Below are positions 1-7,869 of a stretch of DNA of 10,221 nucleotides, one piece after another (position 1 is the stretch's first letter; each line of letters starts with the position of its first letter). The notes under the pieces are model-generated. The model was not told where the DNA came from, made no database searches, and worked only from the letters and a program-made list of their open reading frames with translations. Both the position numbers and the translations under genes were made by a program. The stretch spans positions 621,827-632,047 of the forward strand of contig GG745351.1 of the NCBI GenBank assembly GCA_000151295.1, read 5' to 3'. Source of the DNA: Allomyces macrogynus ATCC 38327. Taxonomy: Eukaryota; Blastocladiomycota; Blastocladiomycetes; Blastocladiales; Blastocladiaceae.

Positions 1-161
1 GCAAGAGGATTCGCGGTTGGTCCCCTTGGCCCTGGCCATCGCTTGGCGAGCGAAAAGCTGTGGCTGGCTTGAGCTTCGCGCCAAACATGCCAATGTCACG
101 AGAAGAATCAAACTTCGGTTTGTCCACAGCCCGGTGGGCCGAAGAATCAGGCAATCTTGGA

Positions 162-650
162 TTAGTGACAAGTGGTGGTGGTAGTTTCAGCAGCAGCACA
201 AACAGTAGCAGCACCCATGCTCATCCAGATTAACTGCTCTGCCACTTTCGCCATGGATTCGTGTGGCTTGGTGAGTGATCCATCAAGCACGACTTGCCAA
301 TAGCTCTTTTCCTTGACAGCGTAATTGGCGAATGCGATATGGGTACTGTTGTTGCCATTGATCCGGACACGAGAAATTGGGGTAGTAACGGACGCACTGG
401 AGCATTTGTCAAAGAATGCATCGTATCCAGAGACGGTAGAGCCAGCATAACGTGGTACAAGCACAAGAAATTGTTGCGAGGAAGAAGAAGCCTTGGGTGG
501 CATTGATGTGTTGAGGTATGTGTGCGATTTGAGTGTTGAGAGAGAGGGCGCCGTGAAGGCGAGAGATTCATTGTGGATGCAGAGGAAAGCGCGTAGGTGT
601 AGTGCAGGTGGTGGAGCCGTGAAGGCTTGAGGTGCAGACTGAGTGGCCAT
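162..650 (-). pseudogene. Truncated Gag-locus paralogue (short copy)
   Basis: From the ATG at 650 the minus strand reads 163 residues (start MATQSAPQAF) to a TAA at 162-164. This matches residues 40-200 of the protein read from 1898 to 858, sharing for example SHTYLNT, TVSGYDAF, AVKEKSYWQV and LTKPH. The DNA alignment has a fixed offset of 1140 bp and no gaps from 181 to 640. My hand count is about 95 differences in 460 bases, roughly 79% identity. Past the stop, homology continues down to about position 62 in a shifted frame (AVDKPKFDSSRDIGM against AMDKLTFDGSCDIGV), so the copy once reached the Gag domain and lost it by stop and frameshift. It may still make a short protein, because the N-terminal frame is intact and a TATA-like box lies upstream. 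The function of the N-terminal domain is unknown to me. Confidence 0.6.
181..645 (+). repeat. Diverged direct repeat, unit A (partner at 1321-1785)
   Basis: This aligns without gaps to 1321-1785 at an offset of exactly 1140 bp. Identity is highest around 481-540 and 601-640 and lowest at 181-240 and 361-420. Weaker homology with small indels continues left to about 62. The repeat ends sharply near 645, where the two 5' leaders become unrelated. Confidence 0.85.
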
Positions 651-741
651 GCATGAGGAATTGTCATGGACAGACGCTACCAAAATGATATGGTGTTGAG
701 TGTGGAACGAGCCTGTTGTACCCAGAGGTATGTTTGGGCGT

Positions 742-749
742 TTATATAC
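742..749 (-). promoter_or_regulatory. TATA-like box upstream of the short Gag copy
   Basis: The minus strand reads TATATAAA here, about 92-99 bases upstream of the ATG at 650, which leaves room for a start site near 710 and a short leader. The motif is seen directly; promoter activity is inferred. It could also be a remnant of an element's own promoter. Confidence 0.35.
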
Positions 750-770
750 ATGGAATGACAAGCAGGAATC

Positions 771-817
<47 letters not shown>

Positions 818-818
818 C
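771..818 (+). repeat. (AAC)16 microsatellite
   Basis: Sixteen uninterrupted AAC units (GTT on the minus strand) sit between the end of the longer Gag frame and the promoter side of the short copy. The tract is uninterrupted, so it is probably length-variable between strains. Confidence 0.95.
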
Positions 819-857
819 GGGTATGCAAAGGAGCCATACAGGTAGCTCTACTTCACA

Positions 858-1898
858 TCAGGCCAATTCTTCATGAGCTCGAGAGTTGATGCGTCCATGC
901 AACAGGCAGAAGTACTCGGCATCAGACATGTTGCTGACATGGCTGGCATGCTCATCAAATTGTTTCAAGAATTCAAATGGGGGCGTCTTGCCCTGCCACA
1001 ACCGTTTGAGCACCTTGTACAAGTTGTTGCCAATTGTCAAGGACACAAAGTAAGTGCAGAGCAAGTTGATGACCTTGGTCCAGTATGTTGTTGGAACAGG
1101 CTGTGCCATGTAGTGCCAAAATGCAATCACCTCACCAGAAAGTTGCCCAATAACAAAGTGGATCTTGTCTTTTTCAGACCAGCCACAACTGTCAAGGTAG
1201 AGTTCAAGCTTGAGCTGGAAAGTGTCCAGAACACCAATGTCACAAGAGCCATCAAATGTCAGCTTGTCCATGGCCCATTGGACCGAGATTGAGCGATCTT
1301 GACTGGCAACAGCAGCTGCAGCAGTTTTGGCAGCAACATGAGTGGCAGTGGCACCCATACTCATACAGATAGACTGTGCTGCCATATTCACAACAGATTT
1401 GTGCGGCTTGGTGAGTGTTCCATCATGCAAGACTTGCCAATAACTTTTTTCCTTGACAGCATTATTGACAAATGTGACATGGGTATTGTTAGTGGCATCA
1501 AGCTGGACTGATGAAATTGAGGTAGTGGCAGTTGCGCTGGAGCATTCCTCAATAAATGCGTCATATCCAGAGACGGTCATGCCTGCATAATGTGGCACAA
1601 GACCAAGAAATTGCTGCAAGGAAGGAGAAGCCTTGGGCAGCATTGTTGTGTTGAGGTATGTGTGTGAATCGAGTGTTGAGATAGAGGGCGCCATCAAGGC
1701 GGGAGAATTGTTGTGGATGCAGAGGAGAGCGCAAGGGTGTAGTGAAGGTGTTGGAGCCATGACAGCTTGAGGTGCAGACTGAGCAGCTGACGTTTTTCGC
1801 CGCGCTGCTATCCAGGGCCAGCCCGAAAGTATTCCCACACGATGTGGTCTAGGGAACTGAACGACTTTGCGACCAGTGATTGCGACGAGCAGGTCCAT
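858..1898 (-). CDS. Retroelement Gag-like protein (gag-only ORF)
   Basis: An intact 346-residue frame runs from the ATG at 1898 to a TGA at 858-860. Residues about 40-203 form a Ser/Thr/Ala-rich region shared with the short copy at 162-650; I do not recognise it. Residues about 211-344 look like the capsid part of an LTR-retrotransposon Gag (Retrotrans_gag type). They run from a TFDGS start through LDTFQLKLELYLDSCGW, then GQLSGEVIAFWHYMAQ, a YWTKVINLL segment, WQGKTPPFEFLKQFDEHA, and end HEELA. The order of hydrophobic helices and the L-x-G-x(4)-FW pattern are what I rely on. No CCHC zinc knuckle follows, and no protease, reverse transcriptase or integrase appears on either side. It is either a remnant of a Ty3/gypsy-like element or a host-retained gag gene; the frame alone cannot decide. 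Base composition is less GC-rich than the genes to the right, consistent with an element origin. Confidence 0.65.
   Translation of the reverse strand: MDLLVAITGRKVVQFPRPHRVGILSGWPWIAARRKTSAAQSAPQAVMAPTPSLHPCALLCIHNNSPALMAPSISTLDSHTYLNTTMLPKASPSLQQFLGLVPHYAGMTVSGYDAFIEECSSATATTSISSVQLDATNNTHVTFVNNAVKEKSYWQVLHDGTLTKPHKSVVNMAAQSICMSMGATATHVAAKTAAAAVASQDRSISVQWAMDKLTFDGSCDIGVLDTFQLKLELYLDSCGWSEKDKIHFVIGQLSGEVIAFWHYMAQPVPTTYWTKVINLLCTYFVSLTIGNNLYKVLKRLWQGKTPPFEFLKQFDEHASHVSNMSDAEYFCLLHGRINSRAHEELA
1321..1785 (+). repeat. Diverged direct repeat, unit B (partner at 181-645)
   Basis: Partner of the repeat at 181-645, and part of the longer Gag-like frame. The lack of any indel over about 465 bases, with both frames open, suggests that protein coding was maintained for some time after duplication. 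Confidence 0.85.
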
Positions 1899-2322
1899 CT
1901 TGGCATTGTGAACAGCGGTCCTGGTATGGATCCTGCTTGGCTGTTAAGTCAATAGGGGCTAAAAGGGTCAAAGATCATGCGTACCAATCGCAACCAGTCT
2001 TTGCTCCTCAACAACTCTCGACGACGATTCAAATGGCCTCTTCAGTGCGCGGTACGACCGAGGCTCGCCGCGATGCGCGTCGCGTCAGTGGGTCGAGTAG
2101 GTCCAACCGCTTGTTGGTTGTGTCACTTGCACCTGCAGCGCATGGCTCATTCATTGGTTCATCGGCCCGTCTCTGTAGCCTCGCCTCAACCTGCCCTTCC
2201 GCGTTCATTTTCTCCTGTGTCGTTACCGGAAAACACTCTGTCAACTGGTATGGCAAACGGATGTTTGCATCAGGATCGGTTTTTGCTGATGCTGGCAGGT
2301 GGACGCAATCACAGACATCCCA
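1899..2322. other. 424-bp stretch without a confident gene
   Basis: This lies between the start of the minus-strand Gag-like frame and the first supported exon of the coiled-coil gene. Frames open here on both strands lack family resemblance. A plus-strand ATG at 2033 begins MASSVRGTTEARRDARR, which looks like a plausible N-terminus, and a GTATGG...GGCAG pair (2248-2298) could be a 51-bp intron whose downstream side is in frame with the coiled-coil gene. I could not connect these parts in one frame. The stretch may hold a 5' exon, a 5' UTR or only promoter sequence. Confidence 0.4.
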
Positions 2323-4206
2323 ATGCACGACGAGGTCGAAAGGCTATGTCTTGATCCGACCTCGCCGCATTCCCTTGCTGCTCAGCAGCGCGATCGACAA
2401 GCCGGGAAATTGGAGCAGGAAAAGCAGGTGTGTCGGAGCTTGCAAGAAATGGCCAGTCACTGACGTTCACTCATCTTGCCAGTTCGCGGATAGGATCTCC
2501 TGCAGCAGATTTCGTACTCGTCGGCAAGCGCCCAGTCGCTCTCGATCCTGCTCTCCAAAAAGCACAAAGAAGCCGACCAGCTGCTCAAATCGGTGGAGAT
2601 CCACGAGCAGCGCATTGCCGAGTTCCAGGTGCTTCTCGATCAGCGTGAGGAGGAGGTGTCGGTCTACACGAAGCAGCTGTCGTCCAAGGCCGACGAGCTC
2701 GACATATTCGAGACGTCGATGGCTGAGCAGGCGATCCGGTACCAGCAAGTACGTGACCTTCACTTCTGTTTACGTCTCCCACTCGCTGGTTGTCTGGCTT
2801 ACGGCTCGCCACCATAGGCCGTCGACTCGCTCGAGGCTGAGCGAAACGCCAGCCACGCGCTCCGCATCAACTTGGAGACGGCACAGTGTGCCGTATCGTC
2901 CGCGGTGCGGTCCGAGCAAGAGTCGCGCAACGAGCTGGCTCAGCAGCAGGTCGAGGTGCAGAATCTTGCCGCTCGCCTGTCGGAGGCTGAGAATGGCGCG
3001 AGCGTACTCACCAACGAGTTCCGTATCATCACCGAGGCCCACTGGTCGCTCGTTCCGGCGCTGACGCGGGTCGTTGAGCGGCTCTCGTTGAGCAGCTCAT
3101 TCGGGGTCTCTCTGACCGTTCCAGACGCTCCCGAACTGCCCATCGACCGCGACTTGACGTCTTCGGACCCGGTGCAATCCGTACAGGTCGCTGTCCAATA
3201 CGGGCGACGTGTCGTCCATGCGCTCGATTTACATCTCGTCCAAGTGCAGGAAAGGTATGACGCTGCACACGACCTGATCCGGTGTTTGGAGAGCCGGGTC
3301 GATAATGCCGAGGCCGACGCGGCTCGGTCGGCGCAGGCGCTTGAGGCCACGCAGCGCGACTTGGCACGCGCGACGACCGACCAGCAGTCGCTTTTGGCGA
3401 TCAAGGAGACGCTGCAAAAGGACCACGAAGCGGCGGTCGCCAAGTTGTCGGCGCAGCTCCAGGCCGTGCAGTTTGACACGGCCGCGGCCACTCGGGATCG
3501 TGACGCTGCACGCGCTCAGGCTGCAAGTTCTGCTCAAAGCGCCGAGGCCGCGCGCGCGCGCGTCGCTCGTGTCACGGCCGACTTGGCCGCGTGCAAGAGG
3601 CTTGTCGAGGCGGAGCGGCGCACGCGGCGCGACCGCGACATGACAGCGGTCGAGTACGCCGAAATGCAAATGCAGGTCCAGAGATTGACGGCCGAGCTCG
3701 ATGCGGAGCGAGCGGCTGTTGCTGCGGAGCAGGCTAAGCGGCGCGCCGAAACGGTGCACTGGATGCAAGCGACTGTCGACTTGCAGCACGAGCACGCGGG
3801 GCTCAAGGACGAGTATACGCATCTTGCCGCCGCGCACGCTGCGCTCCAGGAGCAGACGCGCGCCGCCAAGGAGCACCAGGCGCTGTGGACGCAGGCCACG
3901 CTCGCTGAATGGGGTGGTGGAGGGGTATCGGGCGTCGTTCCGCGTCCCGCGTCGCCAATGGCACTGTTGACTGGTGGAGCGTTTGGAGCGGGGCTCGTGT
4001 CGGGTGCAACTACGACGTTGGCCGCAGCGTCGCCGTCCAAGTCTCCCGAGCCCGCCGGAGACTCGCTGCAGTCGACGCTCGCGCGCTTGCGCAATCGGTC
4101 GCGCTTGCGCCAGCAGGCCCAGCCGCAACTTGCCGACGCAATGGTTGCCGACAGGCGTGCCGCGTCCCCTTCAACTCGCGGATCTGGGGCGGGCCCGGTC
4201 GTTTGA
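2323..4206 (+). CDS. Large coiled-coil protein, family not recognised
   Basis: Three exons, 2323-2427, 2494-2748 and 2818-4206, give about 582 residues ending in TGA at 4204-4206. Intron 1 (66 bp) has donor GTGTGT and a CACTGAC branch site. Its acceptor is taken as the TAG at 2493, because the CAG at 2505 also keeps frame but gives a longer intron. Intron 2 (69 bp, 2749-2817) runs from GTACGT to CATAG, and both introns are in phase 0. Residues about 20-185 are heptad-rich (KHKEADQLLKSVEIHEQRIA). A less helical segment with FGVSLTVPDAPELPIDRD follows near 215-232. A long Ala/Glu/Arg-rich coiled coil runs from about 240 to 480, and a Gly/Ser/Pro/Arg low-complexity tail ends the protein. There are no transmembrane segments or catalytic motifs. 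A scaffold, tether or cytoskeletal role would be usual for such proteins but is a guess. An in-frame stop at 2287 bounds the start unless a 5' exon was missed. Confidence 0.7.
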
Positions 4207-4479
4207 CCTGAGCGAGAGAGGCACTGAAACTGGTGGGTTTGTGACTGCGATTTGTAAAGCGGATGAAGGCGAGTCCTTCCCTCAATCTTGCCCTATCTCG
4301 CTCTGTCTGTCATGACGCGATGGTCATGAAATCCTGTGCCAAAACCTCAATTTTACGCTATCACTGTCGAAAGGGAGATGCAACATCAAAACAAAACGCT
4401 CACAACCCCACGACCGACCGATACTTAGCACACCGAAACACTCTGCCGGCCGCGGGTGCAAACGCGAACCGGTCTGCTT
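4207..4479. other. Convergent 3' intergenic region
   Basis: This lies between the stop codons of the coiled-coil gene (plus) and SEC61 (minus) and must hold both 3' UTRs. It is more AT-rich than the flanking exons, with short T-rich and A-rich runs near 4330-4400. I see no clear canonical AATAAA and no RNA gene. Confidence 0.5.
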
Positions 4480-6163
4480 TTACATGGCGCCGTCAAAGCC
4501 ACCAGCCTCGGCCTGCTCCTTGGCAAACAGCTCAAAGTACTGGTAGATGATCGTGACGGCGAGCAGGATACCGGTACCCGAGCCGATCGCGCCGAGCAAG
4601 TCGGCCGACACGGACAGCAGGCCAATGCAGAGACCACCGAGCGCGGCCGCCGTAGGGATGACGCGCTTGAGCTCCTTGTACATGGTCGTGTCGCGGTAGC
4701 CGCGAATGACGAGTCCTTGGTCCTTGAGCTGGCGCGCCACATCGCGCGGCGACGAGCCCGACACCTCGATCCACGCCTTGGACAGGAGCGCGCACGCCGA
4801 GAGCAAAATGGCCGTGTAGAGGGCAAAATGAATCGGATCGGTGAGCGCGGCGAGCAATGACGACGGCGGCGTGAGGTAGTAGGCAAGTCCGGAAGTGGCA
4901 AAGAAGTGGTTGGTGCCCTCTTGCGGCTTCCACACGCCGAGCAGGCGCACGAGCAGGTTGTCCGGGAAGCGGTTGTAGAGCAGCTGCGAGATCAAGAACA
5001 CGTTTGAGACGAGCGCCGACTGGAGCATGATGGGCATGTTCGACGTGTAGAAGAGCTTGATCGGGTAGGAGCCCGTTTGGCCCTGCACGCGCGTCGACTT
5101 GATGGGGATCTCGACACGCCAGCCCTGCAGGTAGATGACAACGCCAAACACGACCACGGTCGCGACGAGGTTCATGATGTTGGGCAGGTGCGCGCGCCAC
5201 ATGGCCTCCTTGATGGCGGCAAACTTGTTGGAGCGCGTGAGCAGCAGGTGGAAGAAGGCAATGACGGCGCCCTCAAACTCGGGGCCGCGACCCGTGTTGA
5301 TCGTCGTCGGCGAGAAGGCCTTCCACACGATCGTCTCGCAAATGTTGGTGGCAATGAAGAGCGAGATACCCGAGCCGAGACCGTAGCCCTTTTGCAGCAG
5401 CTCGTCGAGAAGAATGACGATCATGCCGGCAATAACAAGTTGCAGAACGAGCAGCACGCAAATACCGGCGCCGAGCTCAGAGGGCGGGCCGTAGAAGCCG
5501 GACATGACCTGCACGGCGGCCTGGCCAAACGTGATCAGCAGCGCAAAGACTGGGAATCGCGGTACAAGTGAAGAGAGTGAGAAGCATGGACAAGAGGAAC
5601 AACGACAACGCCACGACACAAAAAGCCACGCAACGTACGCTTCTGGGCGCCGTTGAAGAGCGCACGGTCCTCTTTGACGGCGTAGTCGACCTCAACGATG
5701 CCGGCACCGGCCAGTAACTGCATGATCATGCCCGAGGTTATGATGGGCGTAATGCCGAGCTCCATGAGCGTGCCTCGGTTCGAAGCCATGATGACGCGGA
5801 TCCAGTAGAGCGGGTCGGACGAGTTGGACGACATGATGCCGTAGAGCGGGATCTGCGAGCACACGAGGAAGATGAAGAGCGTGACAGCTGTCCACAAGAC
5901 CTTCTGGTTGAAGGGGACCTTGCGCTCGGGTGCTGCCACCTCGGGCAGCACCGCCATGAACGGCCGGATCAGGTGCAGGAACCGGACTAGTCGTAAAAAT
6001 TGGAGCGCCGTCGGCGTCGTCGCGGGGTGAGCAAGTGGAGTAGGGCCAGGCCACGCCCTGTCGGTGCAGGCGCGCTTGCAGCCATCTTGACCAACGAAAA
6101 CCAGCCGTGTTTGCTTCTGCAGCGCTCGTCAGCAACGTTGACAGGGACCAACGTACACGACAT
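4480..6163 (-). CDS. SEC61: Sec61 alpha subunit, ER protein translocation channel
   Basis: Sec61 alpha is the multi-spanning pore of the ER translocon; it passes nascent secretory proteins and inserts membrane proteins, with the beta and gamma subunits. Three exons on the minus strand, 6163-6157, 5986-5639 and 5549-4480, join to 474 residues, the usual family length (about 475). Intron 1 is 170 bp (GTACGT to CTAG) and intron 2 is 89 bp (GTACGT to CCCAG); both are phase 1. The spliced start [12 protein letters not shown] matches the conserved amphipathic N-terminus, followed by [18 protein letters not shown]. Other family landmarks are [12 protein letters not shown], the plug and TM2 region ([20 protein letters not shown]), [16 protein letters not shown] across intron 2, [13 protein letters not shown] (172-184), the cytosolic loop around 270-291 and the loop around 395-418 ([18 protein letters not shown]), both ribosome-facing in known structures. 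The reading frame is intact. The 5' end is divergent from the copper transporter gene. Confidence 0.95.
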
Positions 6164-6886
6164 GGTGGAGCGACGGAAAGACGTGACCAGGAGAACACGA
6201 CAGGGGGAACACGAGGGAGCTGAACAGCTTGGGGCGGTCGTGGTTTACGGCCAGGTGCACCGGTCCAAAGGGCAGTGCAGCGGGGTCGGGTGGTTGGCGA
6301 GGGCGCCACGGCACGGCACTTGGGCGGCCAGCGGGTGCGGAGCAGAGCAGGCGGTGCTCGTCGACTTGGTCTCGCAAGCAGGTCGGGCGTGGTGCAGCAC
6401 GTCGAGGAGAGGGAGAGGGCGTCGTTGGTGTGCGGGCTGGCTGGTTGGCGAAACGTCGGCGACCGCGAGCTCAGCTTCAGAGAGCAGCGCGATCAGACTG
6501 GAACGCGTGCCAAGTCCGTGTGTCGCCACACGGATCGCGGCGCGATTCCGTGCGAAACCGGCCCCTCCGCGCACGGATCACGATGCAGTACACGCCTTTG
6601 GCTGCCAGCTCAGCAACGTCGGCGCCATTTGCGTCACGTGTGCTGCCTGCCAGCACACCTGCCATTGCCATCGACTCCTCCACCTCAAACCTAACTGGGC
6701 GAAAACCTGCCCGACAACGCGTTGTGGTGGAGAGAGGAGACCAACCAACAATAGCGACACTGCCGACGAGCCGGCGCGACGACGAACGAACCGAGACGTC
6801 ATTGACGACGACGACGACGACGACGACGCCGCCCGCATCGACACTGAGCTGCCCACACTCGACGCTCGCGCCCGTCACCAGCGACA
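6164..6886. promoter_or_regulatory. Divergent promoter region, SEC61 / copper transporter
   Basis: These 723 bp separate the start codons of two genes pointing apart, so both promoters and 5' UTRs should be here. A long plus-strand open frame covers it but has no recognisable protein and runs through SEC61 intron 1. Visible candidate sites are GTCACGTG at 6633-6640, the bHLH (Cbf1/USF-type) consensus, and AGACGTCA near 6794-6801, one base off a CRE-type bZIP site, about 86 bp before the transporter ATG. A (GAC)8 run follows. No TATA box was obvious. Site functions are inferred from motif only. Confidence 0.55.
6804..6827 (+). repeat. (GAC)8 trinucleotide repeat
   Basis: Eight perfect GAC units lie in the presumed 5' leader or promoter of the copper transporter, ending about 60 bp before its ATG. 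No coding role is supported. Confidence 0.9.
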
Positions 6887-7670
6887 ATGGACCCGACTGC
6901 CATGATGAACCTGCACGGCAACGGCGACATGACGGACATGCCTGGACACGGCGGCATGGACCACGGCGGCATGGACATGTCCATGGATATGCTGTGGAAT
7001 TGGAACACGCGACACTTCATGGTTGTGTTTGAATCGTGGCATGTCAAGACGGGACTCGACTTTGCCTTGACGCTCCTCGCCGTGTTCCTTCTCGCCCTGG
7101 CCTATGAACGGTTGCAGGGCGCTCGTGCCGCGGCCGAGCAGCGCGCAGCCGACCTGGCCAAGAAAGCGACATCTCGCCGCGCCTTCTCCATCAGGTCTGG
7201 CGACGAGGAGCCATCCGAAGTTGTCACGGGCCCCAGCGCATCGAATTCTGCGGCACCACTCCTGCCGGGCACGACGACTGGATCCATTTCGTCTGCTCGG
7301 TAAGCACTGCGATCGGCTGGCGGACTTGGGTCGTAGTAGGGTCGCATTCGCGCATGAACATCTCGCTCACCCCCTTGCGTTTCCTCGTAGCCAACTTGCT
7401 GCCCAACGGCACCATGATTTGACGCGGACTGCCCTGTTTATGGCGTCCAATTTCCTCTCCATCTTCTTGATGCTCGTGTTCATGACCTTGTATGTGCTGT
7501 CGACCCATTTCGGATCACCCAAGCGCGACGATGCTGACCTGCCGTTTGCCCTCCCCGTTAGCAATGGATGGCTCATCTTGTCGGCTGTGGTCGGCGCGGG
7601 CGCTGGCTTCTACCTGTTCCGGCGCACACCCTCTCAGTTTGGGCTCGACAAGGGCTCGTGCTGCGAGTAG
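6887..7670 (+). CDS. CTR-family high-affinity copper transporter
   Basis: CTR proteins form trimers that carry Cu(I) across the plasma membrane, or out of the vacuole. Exons 6887-7299, 7391-7489 and 7562-7670 give 206 residues. Intron 1 (7300-7390, 91 bp) has a GTAAGC donor; intron 2 (7490-7561, 72 bp) has GTATGT, a CTGAC branch site and a GTTAG acceptor, and splits the conserved MTF-NGW junction. The N-terminus is rich in Met and His (10 Met in the first 35 residues, e.g. MDMSMDM), as expected for extracellular copper capture. TM1 lies near 57-74 and is followed by a variable cytosolic loop. TM2 (about 151-170) holds the copper-filter motif MLVFM (M165, M169). TM3 (about 173-190) has the GxxxG packing motif (G182-G186). 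The tail ends GSCCE, and its cysteine pair may hand copper to chaperones. Plasma-membrane or vacuolar location cannot be told from sequence. The ATG follows ACA, with purine at -3. Confidence 0.92.
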
Positions 7671-7869
7671 GCCGGCCGACCGGTCGGCCGATCTGGCCTC
7701 GTCGTCATTTTTTGTCGCTTTACCGCGTCTGACTCAGGCAACGCGCGAGGCCAAGCTGGTGTTTGTTGTTGAAATGGTTCCACCGCTGCACAGCGCAGCC
7801 AAGAGGATCATCTTGTACATATTCATAATTATGTTTGATGCTACCGGATCTTGCTCCCTGCCTTGTCCT
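7671..7869. other. Convergent 3' region with a likely poly(A) zone
   Basis: The transporter (plus) and the dehydrogenase (minus) end towards each other across 199 bp. The AT-rich part at 7811-7835 contains TGTACATA (7814-7821), which fits the Puf-protein consensus TGTANATA and also contains TACATA, a yeast-type polyadenylation efficiency element. AATTATGAATATGT on the opposite strand could serve the dehydrogenase transcript. These roles are inferred from motifs only. Confidence 0.4.
7673..7690. repeat. Perfect 18-bp palindrome after the CTR stop codon
   Basis: The sequence CGGCCGACCGGTCGGCCG equals its own reverse complement and starts three bases past the TAG at 7668-7670. In RNA it can pair only as an intermolecular duplex or a hairpin with a very small loop, so a DNA-binding site for a dimeric factor is also possible. 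Confidence 0.85.

Larger units (their letters stand above)
62..1898 (-). mobile_element. Remnant retroelement cluster, two same-strand copies
   Basis: Two copies of one Gag-type sequence lie head to tail on the minus strand, the longer one first in transcription order. I found no terminal repeats, target-site duplication or pol genes inside the window, so this cannot be called a complete element. The left part may continue beyond the window, although the sequence from 1 to about 60 no longer matches the longer copy. The arrangement fits tandem duplication followed by decay of one copy, or two related insertions. Confidence 0.5.

Noticed and set aside
162..761. Longer version of the short Gag copy starting at TTG (761)
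   Set aside because: A TTG start is unlikely in a eukaryotic nuclear gene, homology begins near the ATG at 650, and the extension crosses the TATA-like box.
771..818. The AAC tract as a CRISPR-like or phased repeat array
   Set aside because: It is a plain trinucleotide microsatellite with no spacers.
2494..2535. Alternative acceptors for coiled-coil intron 1 at 2505 or 2535
   Set aside because: Both keep frame, but the TAG at 2493 gives an intron length close to intron 2 and a usual distance from the CTGAC branch site. The 2505 choice remains possible.
1880..3064. Plus-strand open frame of 394 residues overlapping the coiled-coil gene
   Set aside because: It is Arg/Ser-rich and out of frame with the coiled-coil exons, and runs through both introns. 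It is a GC-driven shadow frame.
3229..4128. Minus-strand frame of 299 residues opposite the coiled-coil gene
   Set aside because: It is antisense to a well-supported coding exon, with an Arg/Leu-rich composition typical of shadow frames and no recognisable domain.
6000..6905. Plus-strand frame of 301 residues between SEC61 and the copper transporter
   Set aside because: It covers SEC61 exon 1 and intron 1 and the promoter region, has low-complexity Arg/Thr/Asp content and no family resemblance.
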